Shown: positions 34,194 through 44,559, numbered from the stretch's first letter. The stretch is DNA of 64,000 nt from Candidatus Obscuribacter phosphatis (GCA_001899315.1 MOYA01000004.1:118477-182476); one strand, 5' to 3'. The notes: generated from the sequence alone by a model not told the origin. Numbers and translations are program-made.

Positions 34194-37100
34194 ATGTTCA
34201 ATATATCTGCCTGGACAATCAGACAGCCTATACCCTCAATTTTGCTTTTCATCATGCTCACAATCGCTGGCTTGGTTTGTTTCACCCAAATAGAGATGGA
34301 TGAATTGCCGAACATCGATATGCCCACAGTCAGTATAAGTATTGCTCAAAGCGGTGCTGCACCATCTGAATTAGAAGTGCAGGTGACCCGCAAAGTTGAA
34401 GACGCACTTTCAGGCTTATCCAACATCAAGCATATAACTTCCAACATTTCTGAAGGCTCTTCCACCACTACGGTCGAGTTTGAGCTGGGCACCAATACCG
34501 ACCGCGCCGTCAACGATGTGCGCGACCGAGTCAATCGCATCAGGGCATCTTTGCCTGCCGAAATCACCGAACCAGTAATTCAAAGACTTGATTTTGCCGG
34601 TGAGGCTTTTGCCACCTATACAGTGTCGTCAGATAGCATGAGTGATACCGAGCTTAGCTGGCTTATCGATAACGATATCAGCCGGGTGCTTTTGTCGGTG
34701 CCTGGGGTGGGGCAGGTGCAGCGATCTGGTGGTGTTGCCCGCGAAGTAAGAATCAATCTAGACCCGGCCAAACTTGAGGCAGTTGGTCTTACAGCCGAAA
34801 GTGTCAATAACCAGGTGCGCTTTCGCAATATCAATATGCCGGGTGGCAGAGGACGCTTGGCTGGTGCTGAGCAGACCATCAGAACGGTGGGCAGTGCACA
34901 TGACATAGACGAATTGCGCAATCTCAAAATAGCCCTGCGCAACGGTGAGTTCGCTCCCCTTTCCAGCCTCGGTACGGTGGAAGATTCTCATGCCGAAGCC
35001 AGACAAATGGCTTATTTGGATGGTAAGCCGGTTGTTGCCTTTTCACTGAAGCGCAGTACCGGCAGAGGTATGGCCCAGGTGGCCAAAATGGTCGACCGCA
35101 AACTAGATGAGCTGAAAGCTACTTTGCCGCCCTCTGTAAAGATAGAGAAAGTACGCACCAGTGCAGTCTATGTGCAAGAGTCTTTTGACGCCACAATCGA
35201 ATCGTTGGTATTGGGGGCGGTGCTGGCTGTGGTGATTATCTGGGTCTTTCTCAAAGACTGGCGCTCTGCCGGTATTTCGGCTCTGGCCATGCCTCTCAGC
35301 ATGATACCTACTTTCATTTTTATAAAGCTCTTGGGCTATACCCTAAACGACATGTCACTTTTAGGTCTAGCTTTGGTTATTGGTATCTTGGTCGACGACG
35401 CCATTGTCGAAGTAGAAAATATCGTCAGACACATTCATATGGGTAAGACACCCTATCAGGCAGCCCTTGATGCCGCCGACGAAATTGGTCTAGCGGTTGT
35501 CGCTACAACTTTTTCGATTATCGCTGTGTTTGTGCCCTTGGCGCTTATCTCGGGCATACCCGGGCAGTTCTTTCGGCAGTTCGGCTTTACAGTCGCCATA
35601 GCCGTATTTATGTCTTTGGTAGTGGCGCGTCTTATGACCCCGATGATGGCTGCCTTTTGGCTAAAGAACCCGCCGGCTGAAAGTGGTCGTTCCAAACTGG
35701 TCGAACTCTATGATATCTCTCTTGATTGGGCACTCAAGCATCGTAAAACCACTTTGGCTGCCGCTTTTGGTTTCTTTCTCTTGAGTTTGGGCTTGACCGC
35801 ACTCATACCAATGAACTTAATTGGCTCGGTTGACCGCGGCGAGACTATTTTGTCGGTAGAATTACCGCCGGGTAAAGATATCGAAGGCACAGCCGCAACA
35901 GTGCTAAAGATTAGTCAGCTGGTGCAGTCCAATAAAAATGTCGCACGTGTGTTTTCGGCCGTCGGCACACCCGGTGAGGCTTCTTCTATAGGCAGCGGTG
36001 GCGAGAGCGGCAAGGTCAATAAAGCCAATCTCTATATCAGTCTCAAACATCGCGGCGAAAGAAAAGATTCGCAGCAAGTGGTGGAACAGCAAATCAGAGA
36101 AGCGCTGCAGAGTGTGCCTTCTATTCGCACTAAGTTTGTCAACACCAGTGGTCCGGGCGGTCGAGTAGATTTTTGTCTGGTCGGCTCTAACCCGGCAGAG
36201 CTTGATGCCACCGCCCAAGAGCTAGCCAGACAGATGCGAGACATAAAGGGTCTGGCCGACGTGCAAAGTAATGCATCTTTGCAGGCGCCCCAGCTTGTCA
36301 TAAAACCAAACTGTGAGTTGGCGGCAGAACACGGAGTGACCGTGCAGTCTATAGCCCGCACCGCCCTGGTTGCCACCATAGGTGATGCTGATATCGCCCT
36401 TGGTCGCTTTGATCTGCCCGACCGTCAAATTTATGTACGTGTACAGATTGACCCGCTCTTTAAGAAAGATCTGGAATGGATTCGTAATCTCAAAGTCAGT
36501 TCGATAAATGGCGCTCTCATACCCCTTTCAGCCCTGGCATCGATCGATGTCACCAGCGGACCATCTGAGATTACCCGCTATGACAAGCAAAGACAGGTAC
36601 TGATCAGTGCTCAGCTTGTAGACAAAATGCCTCTGGGTGAGGCTATATCAGCCATACGCGCCCTGCCTGCCTTTAAGAATAAAGCGGCTTCGGTGGTGGA
36701 GTCGCCATCGGGAGACGTAGAGCTGCAGCAAGATGTCTTCAAGGGCTTTGCCGTAGCCATTGTGGCTGCTGTTTTGCTTATGTACTGCGTTCTGGTCTTA
36801 CTCTTCAACGATTTTGTGCATCCCTTCACCATTATGACTTCGCTGCCACTATCTATTGGCGGAGCCATTGCCGCGCTCATGATTTCTGGGCAACCTTTGG
36901 GGCTCTATGCCCTGATTGGCATAGTGATGCTTATGGGGCTGGTGGCTAAGAATGCCATTTTGTTGGTCGAATATTGCTTGATGTCGATGCATCAGGGTAT
37001 GAGTGTCGACCAGGCAATTCGCACTGCCGGTGATGCACGTATGCGGCCTATTTTGATGACCACCCTGGCTATGGTGGCCGGTATGGTGCCCATAGCCATG

Positions 37101-38918
37101 GGCATCGGTGCCGGTTCGGAAGTACGTTCGCCTATGGCAGTGGCTGTGATTGGCGGTCTGGCCACATCGTCGCTTTTGACCCTAATTGTGGTGCCGGTTA
37201 TCTTCACTATTTTCAACGAATGGAAAGAAAAGCTTAGCGTAGCTGCTGGGCGGCAAGAGAAAAGCAAGCAGAGTCTAGTGGAGAAAGTTAGTCTTAATCT
37301 CTTGCTTGTCGGAGTGCTTGCTCTATCTGCTGCCCTCCAGCCGGCTTTTGCCCAAGACCTAGGTTTAAATAGCCCTGCTAAGGGTGATCAAGATGTCGAA
37401 ACCCTTTTGGAATCTGAGTATCGCAAAGCAGAAGAGATATCGGATACTCTTTTGCAGCCTCTGCCTGAAACCGCTCAAGAAGGCATCAGTATCAAATATC
37501 CCGATGCTACTTTTCTTTTGCCTATCGGTCAACAAAAACTGCCGCCCATTAAGCTGGAAGCTAGTTATAACCGCGGCATAACCTTGGCTGAAGCCTTGCA
37601 GCAAGCTTTGAGCAATAACTTGCCCATAAAAATTTCGAACGATAACTACAAAACAAGAAGAGCTCTCTTTGCTGGTTCTCTTGGTGGCTTCTTACCCGAC
37701 TTGAGCATGACCTATCGCTATCAGAATGTCTATCAGGGCGGCGACAAACTGTTCAATTTGCGCACCGGCAATACATCGCTTACCTGGGCTTATTTTCAGG
37801 GCGGCAAAGTGGTAAGCACGGCGCTCAACACTTATTACAATATGAAAGCCTCTCGCAACGACTATAGCAAGCAGGTCAACGACGTACTTTTAGATGTGTA
37901 CCGTAAGTATAACGAGGTGCTCTACAATCAAGCGCTTTTGCAAGTGCGCATCAAGTCGCTTGAAACATCGAGGGCAAATCTCAAGCTAACCAAACAGCAG
38001 TTTAGAGCCGGTACAGGTACTAAATTTGCCGTCATGCAGTCTGAATCGCAGTTGGCATCAGATGCTCAAAACTTGGTCAACCAGCAAGTCGCCACCCGTA
38101 AAGCCGCCATTGCTCTAGCTGTGGTTTTGAATAGCGACATCATGGACAACCTTTTGCCAAAAGAAGAAACCTTGGGCAAGACTTTTCTTATTGATCCCGC
38201 CGCTAAACCAGTCGAGCTTGTGGCGAGAGCGCGCAGCCTCAGACCCGAGCTGAAAGCTCTAGAAGCCCAACGCCGAGCAGCCAAGGCCGCCATCGCTCAA
38301 GCGGGTAGCGCCCTTTTGCCCACCGCCCAGCTTTTTGTCTCACCCAGCAATACCAGGCTCTCGGGCGCAAGCAGTCTGGCCGGTCTGTCGTCTGGGCTGA
38401 CAGGCGGCGCCGCTTCTTCTGCTGGTGTCAATTTATCTACCACCGGCACAGGTACAAGCAGTGTCAATGTTGGTGGTGTTTTAGGCAGCAGCGTCACTCT
38501 CGGCACATCGGTAACCTGGAATCTTTCTGGACTAGGCGTAAGTGATATGGCCAATATGGAAGCCAATAGAATTATTGCCAGACGTATTCAAAATGAATAC
38601 AACCAAGAACTGCTCAAGATAACTCAGGAAGTGCATAACTCTTTTCTTGATATGCAAACCGCCGAAGAACAGATAAATATCACCGAGGTTAATGTCAATG
38701 CTTCAAGAGAAGGGCTGAGGCTAGCATCGAAAAGACTATCTTTGGGTAACGGCACCAATTTAGAACTTATCGAGGCACAGCGCTCTTATGTCAATGCTCT
38801 GGCAGCCCAGATTAGAGCCTTTGTCGAATTTCGCAATGCCCAGGCTCAAGTTTTGCGCGACACCGGGACTATATCAATAGCTGCCTTAACCGGTGCAAGT
38901 GCCAACAAATTGCAGTAA
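34194..38918 (+). CDS. RND efflux pump fused to a TolC-family outer-membrane channel
   Basis: One uninterrupted frame of 1574 codons encodes two proteins of a tripartite pump. Residues 1 to about 1015 are a complete HAE1-like RND permease: FNISAWTIRQPIPSILLF at the start, the TM4 motif GILVDDAIVEVENIVRHI with two proton-relay Asp, and GLVAKNAILLVEYCLM in the second half. After EKLSVAAGRQEKSKQSL comes a signal-peptide-like stretch (LNLLLVGVLALSAALQPAFA, about 1033-1052). A TolC-type channel of about 520 residues follows, with two helical OEP repeats (RGITLAEALQQALSNNLPIK; QRSYVNALAAQIRAFVEFRNAQ). Cleavage after AFAQ would release the channel, or the two may remain joined. The adaptor gene precedes it. 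Confidence 0.9.
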   Translation: MFNISAWTIRQPIPSILLFIMLTIAGLVCFTQIEMDELPNIDMPTVSISIAQSGAAPSELEVQVTRKVEDALSGLSNIKHITSNISEGSSTTTVEFELGTNTDRAVNDVRDRVNRIRASLPAEITEPVIQRLDFAGEAFATYTVSSDSMSDTELSWLIDNDISRVLLSVPGVGQVQRSGGVAREVRINLDPAKLEAVGLTAESVNNQVRFRNINMPGGRGRLAGAEQTIRTVGSAHDIDELRNLKIALRNGEFAPLSSLGTVEDSHAEARQMAYLDGKPVVAFSLKRSTGRGMAQVAKMVDRKLDELKATLPPSVKIEKVRTSAVYVQESFDATIESLVLGAVLAVVIIWVFLKDWRSAGISALAMPLSMIPTFIFIKLLGYTLNDMSLLGLALVIGILVDDAIVEVENIVRHIHMGKTPYQAALDAADEIGLAVVATTFSIIAVFVPLALISGIPGQFFRQFGFTVAIAVFMSLVVARLMTPMMAAFWLKNPPAESGRSKLVELYDISLDWALKHRKTTLAAAFGFFLLSLGLTALIPMNLIGSVDRGETILSVELPPGKDIEGTAATVLKISQLVQSNKNVARVFSAVGTPGEASSIGSGGESGKVNKANLYISLKHRGERKDSQQVVEQQIREALQSVPSIRTKFVNTSGPGGRVDFCLVGSNPAELDATAQELARQMRDIKGLADVQSNASLQAPQLVIKPNCELAAEHGVTVQSIARTALVATIGDADIALGRFDLPDRQIYVRVQIDPLFKKDLEWIRNLKVSSINGALIPLSALASIDVTSGPSEITRYDKQRQVLISAQLVDKMPLGEAISAIRALPAFKNKAASVVESPSGDVELQQDVFKGFAVAIVAAVLLMYCVLVLLFNDFVHPFTIMTSLPLSIGGAIAALMISGQPLGLYALIGIVMLMGLVAKNAILLVEYCLMSMHQGMSVDQAIRTAGDARMRPILMTTLAMVAGMVPIAMGIGAGSEVRSPMAVAVIGGLATSSLLTLIVVPVIFTIFNEWKEKLSVAAGRQEKSKQSLVEKVSLNLLLVGVLALSAALQPAFAQDLGLNSPAKGDQDVETLLESEYRKAEEISDTLLQPLPETAQEGISIKYPDATFLLPIGQQKLPPIKLEASYNRGITLAEALQQALSNNLPIKISNDNYKTRRALFAGSLGGFLPDLSMTYRYQNVYQGGDKLFNLRTGNTSLTWAYFQGGKVVSTALNTYYNMKASRNDYSKQVNDVLLDVYRKYNEVLYNQALLQVRIKSLETSRANLKLTKQQFRAGTGTKFAVMQSESQLASDAQNLVNQQVATRKAAIALAVVLNSDIMDNLLPKEETLGKTFLIDPAAKPVELVARARSLRPELKALEAQRRAAKAAIAQAGSALLPTAQLFVSPSNTRLSGASSLAGLSSGLTGGAASSAGVNLSTTGTGTSSVNVGGVLGSSVTLGTSVTWNLSGLGVSDMANMEANRIIARRIQNEYNQELLKITQEVHNSFLDMQTAEEQINITEVNVNASREGLRLASKRLSLGNGTNLELIEAQRSYVNALAAQIRAFVEFRNAQAQVLRDTGTISIAALTGASANKLQ

Positions 38919-38997
38919 AGTCCAAGAAGATCGGCAGTTGTCTTGTCTATTATTTATGGTAAAGTACTGAACAAAGAAGAGCACTGAGAAAAGAACT

Positions 38998-39035
38998 AAA
39001 GAAAGACACCGGACAGCCTCTGCAGCTATCCGGTG
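38998..39035 (-). terminator. Terminator between the convergent efflux and glyoxylate-cycle genes
   Basis: CACCGGA (39007-39013) pairs with TCCGGTG (39029-39035), with an inner GC-rich stem. On the minus strand it is followed by TCTTTCTTT, fitting the end of the leftward malate synthase-isocitrate lyase transcript. The plus side has only a weak T-rich stretch. Confidence 0.6.
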
Positions 39036-39129
39036 CTAGTTATTTGAGCCGCTTTATGGCTTTATCTGATCAGGCTCTAGGTCAGAGTTTCATAGATAAT
39101 AGCTATCCTAGTTTATTCCATTCTATTGG

Positions 39130-42114
39130 CTATTTCTTGTCGTCGTGAAACTGTTCGCTTTCGGTTGAGCCGCTCAAAGCCGTGGTTGACGACTCTCCGC
39201 CTGTTATGCTGAGCAGCAGTTTGTCGAACCAGCCGGCGCCGACTTCGGCTTGGTGTCTAACAGCCGAGTAACCTTGGTCGGCAAGGGCAAACTCTTCTTC
39301 TTGCAGCCGTACATAGGCGGGCATTCCTTCCGCTGCGTACTCTGTGCTGAGTTTGTAGGCGCTCAGGTTGACCGCATGCCAGCCGGCTAGAGTGATGAAT
39401 TGAAATTTGTAGCCCATTTTGCCAAGTTCATTATTGAAGCGGGCGATTGTGGCATCGTCCAGGTTCTTCTTCCAGTTGAAGGACGGCGAACAGTTGTAAG
39501 CCAAGAGCTTGCCCGGATATTTTGCATGTATCGCTTCGGCGAAGCGGCGGGCTTCTTCTAGGTCGGGACGCGATGACTCAAACCAGACCAGGTCGGCATA
39601 AGGTGCATAAGCCAGACCGCGGGCAATCACTGCATCGAGACCGCCCTTGACGCGGTAAAAGCCCTCGCTGGTGCGTTCTGCGCCGGGCATGATGAACGGT
39701 CTGTCTCTCTCGTCGATGTCTGAGGTGAGAAGGGTGGCGTCGAGGGCGTCGGTGCGGGCAACCAGCAAGGTAGGCACATTCATGATATCGGCTGCCATAC
39801 GCGCCGCTGCCAAAGTGCGAATAAACTGCGAGGTCGGCACCAGTACCTTGCCACCCATATGACCGCATTTCTTTTCGGCAGCCAGTTGGTCTTCAAAGTG
39901 CACCGCCGCGGCGCCGGCTTCGATCATCTGTTTCATTAGTTCGAAAGCCTGAAGTGGACCACCGAAACCGGCTTCGGCATCGGCGACAATGGGCAAATAG
40001 CAATCGGTCGAACCCTGACCAGTCAGGTTTAAGATTTGGTCGTGGCGCATAAGGGCGCTATTAAGGCGGCGCACCAGTGCTGGTGCACTATTGGAAGGAT
40101 AGAGGCTCTGGTCGGGGAAAGTTTGTCCGGCAAGATTAGCATCAGCTGCCACTTGCCAGCCGCTCAGATAAATAGCTTGCAGACCGGCTTTAGCCATCTG
40201 CACCGCTTGAGCGCCGGTCATAGCCCCGAGGGCAATTACTTGGGGCAGGCTCTGCATGCGTTGCCAGAGCAGTTCGCAACCATGGCGGGCCAGGTTGCAG
40301 TCAGGCAAAATAGAAGGACGCAGCTTTATTACATCTTGGGCGCTATAGGGACGTGTGACGCCTTGCCAGCGCTCCTGCACTTTCCAGGCGGCTTCAAGCA
40401 AGGCTGCCTCTGAGATGATGTCTTCCTGACCTTGTGATTCTTGCTGTTTTTCTTTCTCGGTGTTCATAATGTTTTGACTCTTGATATTGTTGGTTTCGTT
40501 GTCGAGCAAGTAAGCATAGGCTTCTGTGGTGATGAATTCGACAAAGCCCTGACGCAGCACCACTTTCTCTAAGATGGAGCGGGCTTGCTCTAGATAGTGT
40601 GCTTGCTCTTTTAGTCTTTGGTTTTGCAATAGACGATTGAATTCTTCTCTGAGATATTTGCGAAAGAGCTTACGGTTGAATCTCTCGCCGCTCGTCATCA
40701 AAGCTGAGTGCTTTAGCCATTGCCAGAGTTGTGCTCTAGAGATTTCGGCGGTGGCGGCATCTTCCATAAGGTTGTGAATAGCCACGGCACCGCGCCCTGC
40801 CAACCAAGCACTTAGATAAAGAAGGCTCACTTCGATATTGAGACGAGCACCGCTTTCGCTCACTTTTAGTGAGACTTTGTCCATATAGCAGAGTTCCTCC
40901 GGCTTTACCCTTTCGGTGTCCGGCAAGACTCGCTCTTTCTGATTGCTGCGCTCGCCCAGTACTTGGCTGAATTCTTGCCTGGCGATGGCTATTAAGTCGG
41001 GATGCGCCACCCAGGTGCCGTCAAAACCTTGGTTTGCTTCACGTCTTTTGTCTTGCGCCACTTGCTTGAAAGCCAAGTCATTGACTGCGGCATCGTGGCG
41101 GTTAGGTATAAAGGCCGACATGCCGCCGATGGCGTGAACACCATGACGGTGCGCTATATCGACCAGCCGGCGGCAATAGGCCTGCATGAAAGAGACTTCC
41201 ATAGAAAGTTCACTGCGGTCAGGTAAGACCTTTGAAGGGTGCTGCCTAAACCTTTTGATCAGGCTAAAGATATAATCCCAGCGTCCGGCATTGAGCCCAG
41301 CGGCATGGTCTTTCAGTTCAAAGAGAATAGCTTCCATTTCATAAGAGGCCACGATTGTTTCAATCAGTACAGTGGCTCTAATTGTGCCGCGCTCGATAGC
41401 AAGCAGGTCTTGCGCCAAGTTGAAGACATCGTTCCAGACTCTGGCTTCGAGGTGGGTTTCAAGCTTGGGCAAATAGAAATAAGGACGGCTGCCTCGGCTG
41501 ATTAGCTCTTTGGCGTTGTGAAAGAAGAAAAGGCCAAAATCAAAGAGTGAAGCAGAAATAGGCTTGCCGTCAATTAATATATGGGCTTCGTCTAGATGCC
41601 AGCCGCGTGGACGTACCATCAGCACTGTTTTTGCATCGGCTTTGAGAGAATAGCTTTTGCCCTCTTTTTCTGTGAAGTTGAGACGGCGGCGCACGGCGTT
41701 ATAAAGATTGGCTTGACCACTGAGCATATTGGCAAAGCTTGGCGAACTGCTGTCTTCAAAGTCGGCCATAAAGACATCGGCCGAGCTGTTGAGAGCATTG
41801 ATAATGGTTTTAGCGTCTACCGGTCCGGTAATCTCGACCTGGCGCTTTTCAATCTCGGCAGGGCAAGGCGCAGCTTTCCAGTCTTCCTGACCGATAGCCA
41901 GGCTAGAACAAGCAAAGTAAAGAGCCTTGCGATTATCTATATAGCGCTGTTTTCGGCTTCTATCGAGCAAGCATTGCTGTCTGCGGCTTTCGAAAGAGTC
42001 TGAGAGAGTGACGAGAAAGTTGATAGCTTCATCGGTAAGAATATGAGCAAATTGACTTTCAAGATTGAGAACGGCTGGAGCTGGAAACTTGATTTCTACG
42101 CGATCGGCTTTCAT
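39130..42114 (-). CDS. Bifunctional malate synthase-isocitrate lyase (glyoxylate cycle enzyme)
   Basis: A single 994-residue chain carries both glyoxylate-shunt enzymes. Residues 1 to about 535 are malate synthase [33 protein letters not shown] and [14 protein letters not shown], the family signature, then [12 protein letters not shown]. Residues about 560 to 994 are isocitrate lyase: [48 protein letters not shown], the catalytic [14 protein letters not shown] and [18 protein letters not shown]. The linker (about 535-560) contains MNTEKEKQQ, a possible internal start at 40468 with only a weak ribosome-binding site. The product would let the cell grow on acetate or fatty acids. A 3-base-clean frame argues against a sequencing join. 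Confidence 0.93.
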   Translation of the reverse strand: MKADRVEIKFPAPAVLNLESQFAHILTDEAINFLVTLSDSFESRRQQCLLDRSRKQRYIDNRKALYFACSSLAIGQEDWKAAPCPAEIEKRQVEITGPVDAKTIINALNSSADVFMADFEDSSSPSFANMLSGQANLYNAVRRRLNFTEKEGKSYSLKADAKTVLMVRPRGWHLDEAHILIDGKPISASLFDFGLFFFHNAKELISRGSRPYFYLPKLETHLEARVWNDVFNLAQDLLAIERGTIRATVLIETIVASYEMEAILFELKDHAAGLNAGRWDYIFSLIKRFRQHPSKVLPDRSELSMEVSFMQAYCRRLVDIAHRHGVHAIGGMSAFIPNRHDAAVNDLAFKQVAQDKRREANQGFDGTWVAHPDLIAIARQEFSQVLGERSNQKERVLPDTERVKPEELCYMDKVSLKVSESGARLNIEVSLLYLSAWLAGRGAVAIHNLMEDAATAEISRAQLWQWLKHSALMTSGERFNRKLFRKYLREEFNRLLQNQRLKEQAHYLEQARSILEKVVLRQGFVEFITTEAYAYLLDNETNNIKSQNIMNTEKEKQQESQGQEDIISEAALLEAAWKVQERWQGVTRPYSAQDVIKLRPSILPDCNLARHGCELLWQRMQSLPQVIALGAMTGAQAVQMAKAGLQAIYLSGWQVAADANLAGQTFPDQSLYPSNSAPALVRRLNSALMRHDQILNLTGQGSTDCYLPIVADAEAGFGGPLQAFELMKQMIEAGAAAVHFEDQLAAEKKCGHMGGKVLVPTSQFIRTLAAARMAADIMNVPTLLVARTDALDATLLTSDIDERDRPFIMPGAERTSEGFYRVKGGLDAVIARGLAYAPYADLVWFESSRPDLEEARRFAEAIHAKYPGKLLAYNCSPSFNWKKNLDDATIARFNNELGKMGYKFQFITLAGWHAVNLSAYKLSTEYAAEGMPAYVRLQEEEFALADQGYSAVRHQAEVGAGWFDKLLLSITGGESSTTALSGSTESEQFHDDKK

Positions 42115-42487
42115 TTGTGTAGCTCTCTGTTTTGGTTGTGGTTGAATCGCTTGCGCAAGGCAAGGCGAAATCGTCGAACCCTTTGGTTCGACTTGATGGA
42201 CATCTGCAGGAAAGTGCCGGTCTTATTAGATTTGGAAAAGTTTGTATAGAAAAAACGAATAGACGATTTTTTCTAGCAGATTGTCTTGTCTATTTTCATC
42301 AGATTCAAACAAGCAGAAAGAGTAATAGTTCTTTTCGGCAGCTTGAAGATTTTGTTGGCTGCAAGAGTCTCGCAGATGTCCTTGGTTAGCGGTCTTTTCG
42401 GCAATTAATCTCTCTAGACACTTTCGCCATATTTCCGACATAACGCCGGGTTAACTTGACAACGTGAACCGACCGGAGAACCCACCC
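42115..42487. other. Divergent intergenic region between the glyoxylate enzyme and a Gly/Cys-rich protein
   Basis: About 370 bases hold the promoters for both divergent genes. TTGACA at 42456-42461 lies close to the rightward gene, whose GGAG ribosome-binding site starts at about 42475. A leftward 71-codon frame (42226-42441) lacks a start signal and is not called. No hairpin with a T-run was noticed. Confidence 0.35.
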
Positions 42488-43957
42488 ATGGTAAGAGTGC
42501 ACCATATGGAAAGTCCATTGGACTTTCAAAAATGCAATGATGAGAACAAACAATATAGAGAGGAACAATCGAACCTAAGTTTACTAGAGCTGATGCGTGA
42601 CAATTCAAAAAATATGTCACCCAGCCTGTCTCAAGGACTAGACAAGTTAATCACCCAAGAGAGAAATCGACTGACCGAAGACAAATTCGACGAACTATTA
42701 CTAGACCTGGAAAGAGCAGACCGAGCAACCGATAGAGGCAGCCACCATATAGCCAGGCAGTGGATGCAAGAAGCCAGAGAAGACTTGAGAGACCTGAGAC
42801 GCAATCTGTTACCCGAACTTTCTTTTAGTACCGATGATGACCAAGATAAGCACCGAGAGTCTGAAGAAGACGAAGAGACTGTTTGCGTCAGCCGTGAGCG
42901 CCGCTATCGTGATGGCAGGACTGAGAGCGAAACCCATTGCATCGATAATCACGGAAGAAGATTCGGTGGCGGCGGTGGCAGTGGTCCCGCACCTGCCGAG
43001 AGTTCTGGCGCCGGTGGTGATAGCGGTGCCGCTTCTTGCGGCACAGGCGATGGCGCTGGTGCTAGTTGCGGCGACGGCTCTAGTGGTGGCTCCGGTGGTG
43101 GCGACGGTGGCGGCGGTGGCTGCGGAGATGGTGGCTGTGGCGGCGACGGTGGCTCCGGGGAGTATTATGGCGTTGGCGGCCCCTCAGATAATTATTCTGA
43201 CTCTATATATGAAACCACCGATAACACAAGCGTTTCAGACAGTTCACAACCAGATCGCAGCAAACCAACAAGAGGTACAGTAGAGCAAGTATTGCAACAA
43301 AACAATAGAAATGCCAATCAAGTATTTCCTGGTGAGAACACCGATCATTTCGGCTGGTTTGGAGGAAAAGCCGGAGCTGGTGTAGACAAACCGACAGTGC
43401 CTGATGATAAATACAACTATATGATGGCCTGGAATATGGTTTATCCCGAGAAGGGCAAAGAAGCCGACCCTAATGCACGTGTGGAAATGACTAATTTTCG
43501 CAGCTTTGCTCATACCACAGACGGCAGATGGGTTGAATTGCAAAACCAGAACCAGAGCGGCATCGGAGGCGGTTTATCATATGCCGACTTTAGAGATATG
43601 TATGCAGTCTTTGACAGACCAATCACAAATGAAAACGGCATAGCTAGTTTTCAGTCTCCGCCCGAAGGCTATAACTTTCAGCCATGGATTGGCAGCCGTG
43701 GAGACTTTTCCAATCTGAACATAGACGGCATCTTTATTTCAGGTTCGGTGCGGGCCGACCGTCCTAATTCTAACTTGGTCATTGACCAGGGAGCTGACTG
43801 GTATGCCCATGGCAGCGGCACAGCAGTTGGTCTGGAGAACTCTGATGGAATCGGCACCAGCAATTGGATGCGCCTGTCTGAAAATTGGCAGCCGCTCTTT
43901 TACACCACGGTCAGCGAAGAGGAGCTGCGCCGCAATCCACCGCCCGGCATAGGCTAA
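42488..43957 (+). CDS. Gly/Cys-rich three-part protein of unknown function
   Basis: The ATG at 42488 follows GGAG by 9 bases and gives 489 residues. Residues 1-150 are charged and helical (KNMSPSLSQGLDKLITQERN, RADRATDRGSHHIARQWMQE). Residues about 165-240 are almost only Gly, Ser, Ala, Asp and Cys, with regularly spaced single Cys in CGDGG- and SCGTGDG-like runs. The last 220 residues form a globular, Trp/Asn/Phe-rich domain (GRWVELQNQNQSGIGGGLSY, NWMRLSENWQPLFYTT). No signal peptide or membrane helix is seen. I do not recognise any family. A strong terminator follows. Confidence 0.8.
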   Translation: MVRVHHMESPLDFQKCNDENKQYREEQSNLSLLELMRDNSKNMSPSLSQGLDKLITQERNRLTEDKFDELLLDLERADRATDRGSHHIARQWMQEAREDLRDLRRNLLPELSFSTDDDQDKHRESEEDEETVCVSRERRYRDGRTESETHCIDNHGRRFGGGGGSGPAPAESSGAGGDSGAASCGTGDGAGASCGDGSSGGSGGGDGGGGGCGDGGCGGDGGSGEYYGVGGPSDNYSDSIYETTDNTSVSDSSQPDRSKPTRGTVEQVLQQNNRNANQVFPGENTDHFGWFGGKAGAGVDKPTVPDDKYNYMMAWNMVYPEKGKEADPNARVEMTNFRSFAHTTDGRWVELQNQNQSGIGGGLSYADFRDMYAVFDRPITNENGIASFQSPPEGYNFQPWIGSRGDFSNLNIDGIFISGSVRADRPNSNLVIDQGADWYAHGSGTAVGLENSDGIGTSNWMRLSENWQPLFYTTVSEEELRRNPPPGIG

Positions 43958-43996
43958 TAGCCGGAAGCTGGAAAAAGCTCAATCGAGAGGGAGAGG

Positions 43997-44027
43997 AAAG
44001 AGCCCCATATGGGGCTCTTTCTTTATC
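43997..44027 (+). terminator. Strong palindromic terminator
   Basis: AAAGAGCCCCAT is followed directly by its exact reverse complement (44009-44020), then CTTTATC. It lies 40 bases after the Gly/Cys-rich gene and just before the end of the convergent HxlR gene, so it may serve both directions. Confidence 0.85.
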
Positions 44028-44042
44028 TGTCTTCTTTCTGAT

Positions 44043-44480
44043 TTAGCCGAGATTTTCCGCTTCCCACTTCTGAATATCGGCAATTACTTGTGCTTTCAAG
44101 CCCTTTTCATCGCGGCCTAGCCTTTTATAGAGAGTCTGCATGGCCGGCAGATCTTTCATATATTTGGCGCCCCATTTTGCCAGTTCTAAAAGAATGGGCA
44201 GCAGATCTTTGCCTTTGGCGGTCAAGTAATAGAGTTTACGACTGCGATTGTCGGGATGAACCTTCTCGTCGATTATGCCGGCAGCATAGAGCTTTTTGAG
44301 ACGGTCTGAAAGAATGTTGGTGGCAATCGCTTCAGGGCTGGCCAGAAACTCTTTGTATTCATGCTTATTGAAAAAGAAAAGGTCGCGCACCACAAGCAAG
44401 GTCCATTTGTCGCCAAAAAGGTCGAGTGCGTTGCTAAAGACGCACTGTGAACGCTGTTGCACTGTTTTTTGCATAGACAT
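44043..44480 (-). CDS. HxlR-family winged-helix regulator
   Basis: The 145-residue protein shows the HxlR pattern: CVFSNALDLFGDKWTLLVVRDLFFFNKHEYKEFLAS, then ISP-like EAIATNILSDRLKKLYAAGIIDEKVHPDNRSRKLYYLTAKGKDLLPIL. An N-terminal Cys (residue 13) lies before helix 1 as in redox-sensing members. It is divergent from a DinB-like gene, with two identical palindromes in between that are probably its operators. Confidence 0.92.
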   Translation of the reverse strand: MSMQKTVQQRSQCVFSNALDLFGDKWTLLVVRDLFFFNKHEYKEFLASPEAIATNILSDRLKKLYAAGIIDEKVHPDNRSRKLYYLTAKGKDLLPILLELAKWGAKYMKDLPAMQTLYKRLGRDEKGLKAQVIADIQKWEAENLG

Positions 44481-44509
44481 GTGTGAATTTTAGCAGAAAA
44501 TTGGGACTG

Positions 44510-44559
44510 CTTGCAAAATGCAAGTGGTTGGGTTAAGCTAAATACTTGCAAAATGCAAG
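44510..44559. promoter_or_regulatory. Tandem identical palindromes, probable HxlR operators
   Basis: CTTGCAAAATGCAAG occurs twice (44510-44524 and 44545-44559), 35 bases apart from start to start, and the copies share a further GTGGTT on the right. Each is a near-perfect palindrome CTTGCA-N3-TGCAAG. They lie in the 140-base gap between the HxlR and DinB-like genes. The spacing of about 3.5 helical turns would put the sites on roughly opposite helix faces. Confidence 0.75.

Noticed and set aside
42226-42441. 71-codon minus-strand frame upstream of the glyoxylate enzyme
   Set aside because: No ribosome-binding site; it fills the divergent promoter region.
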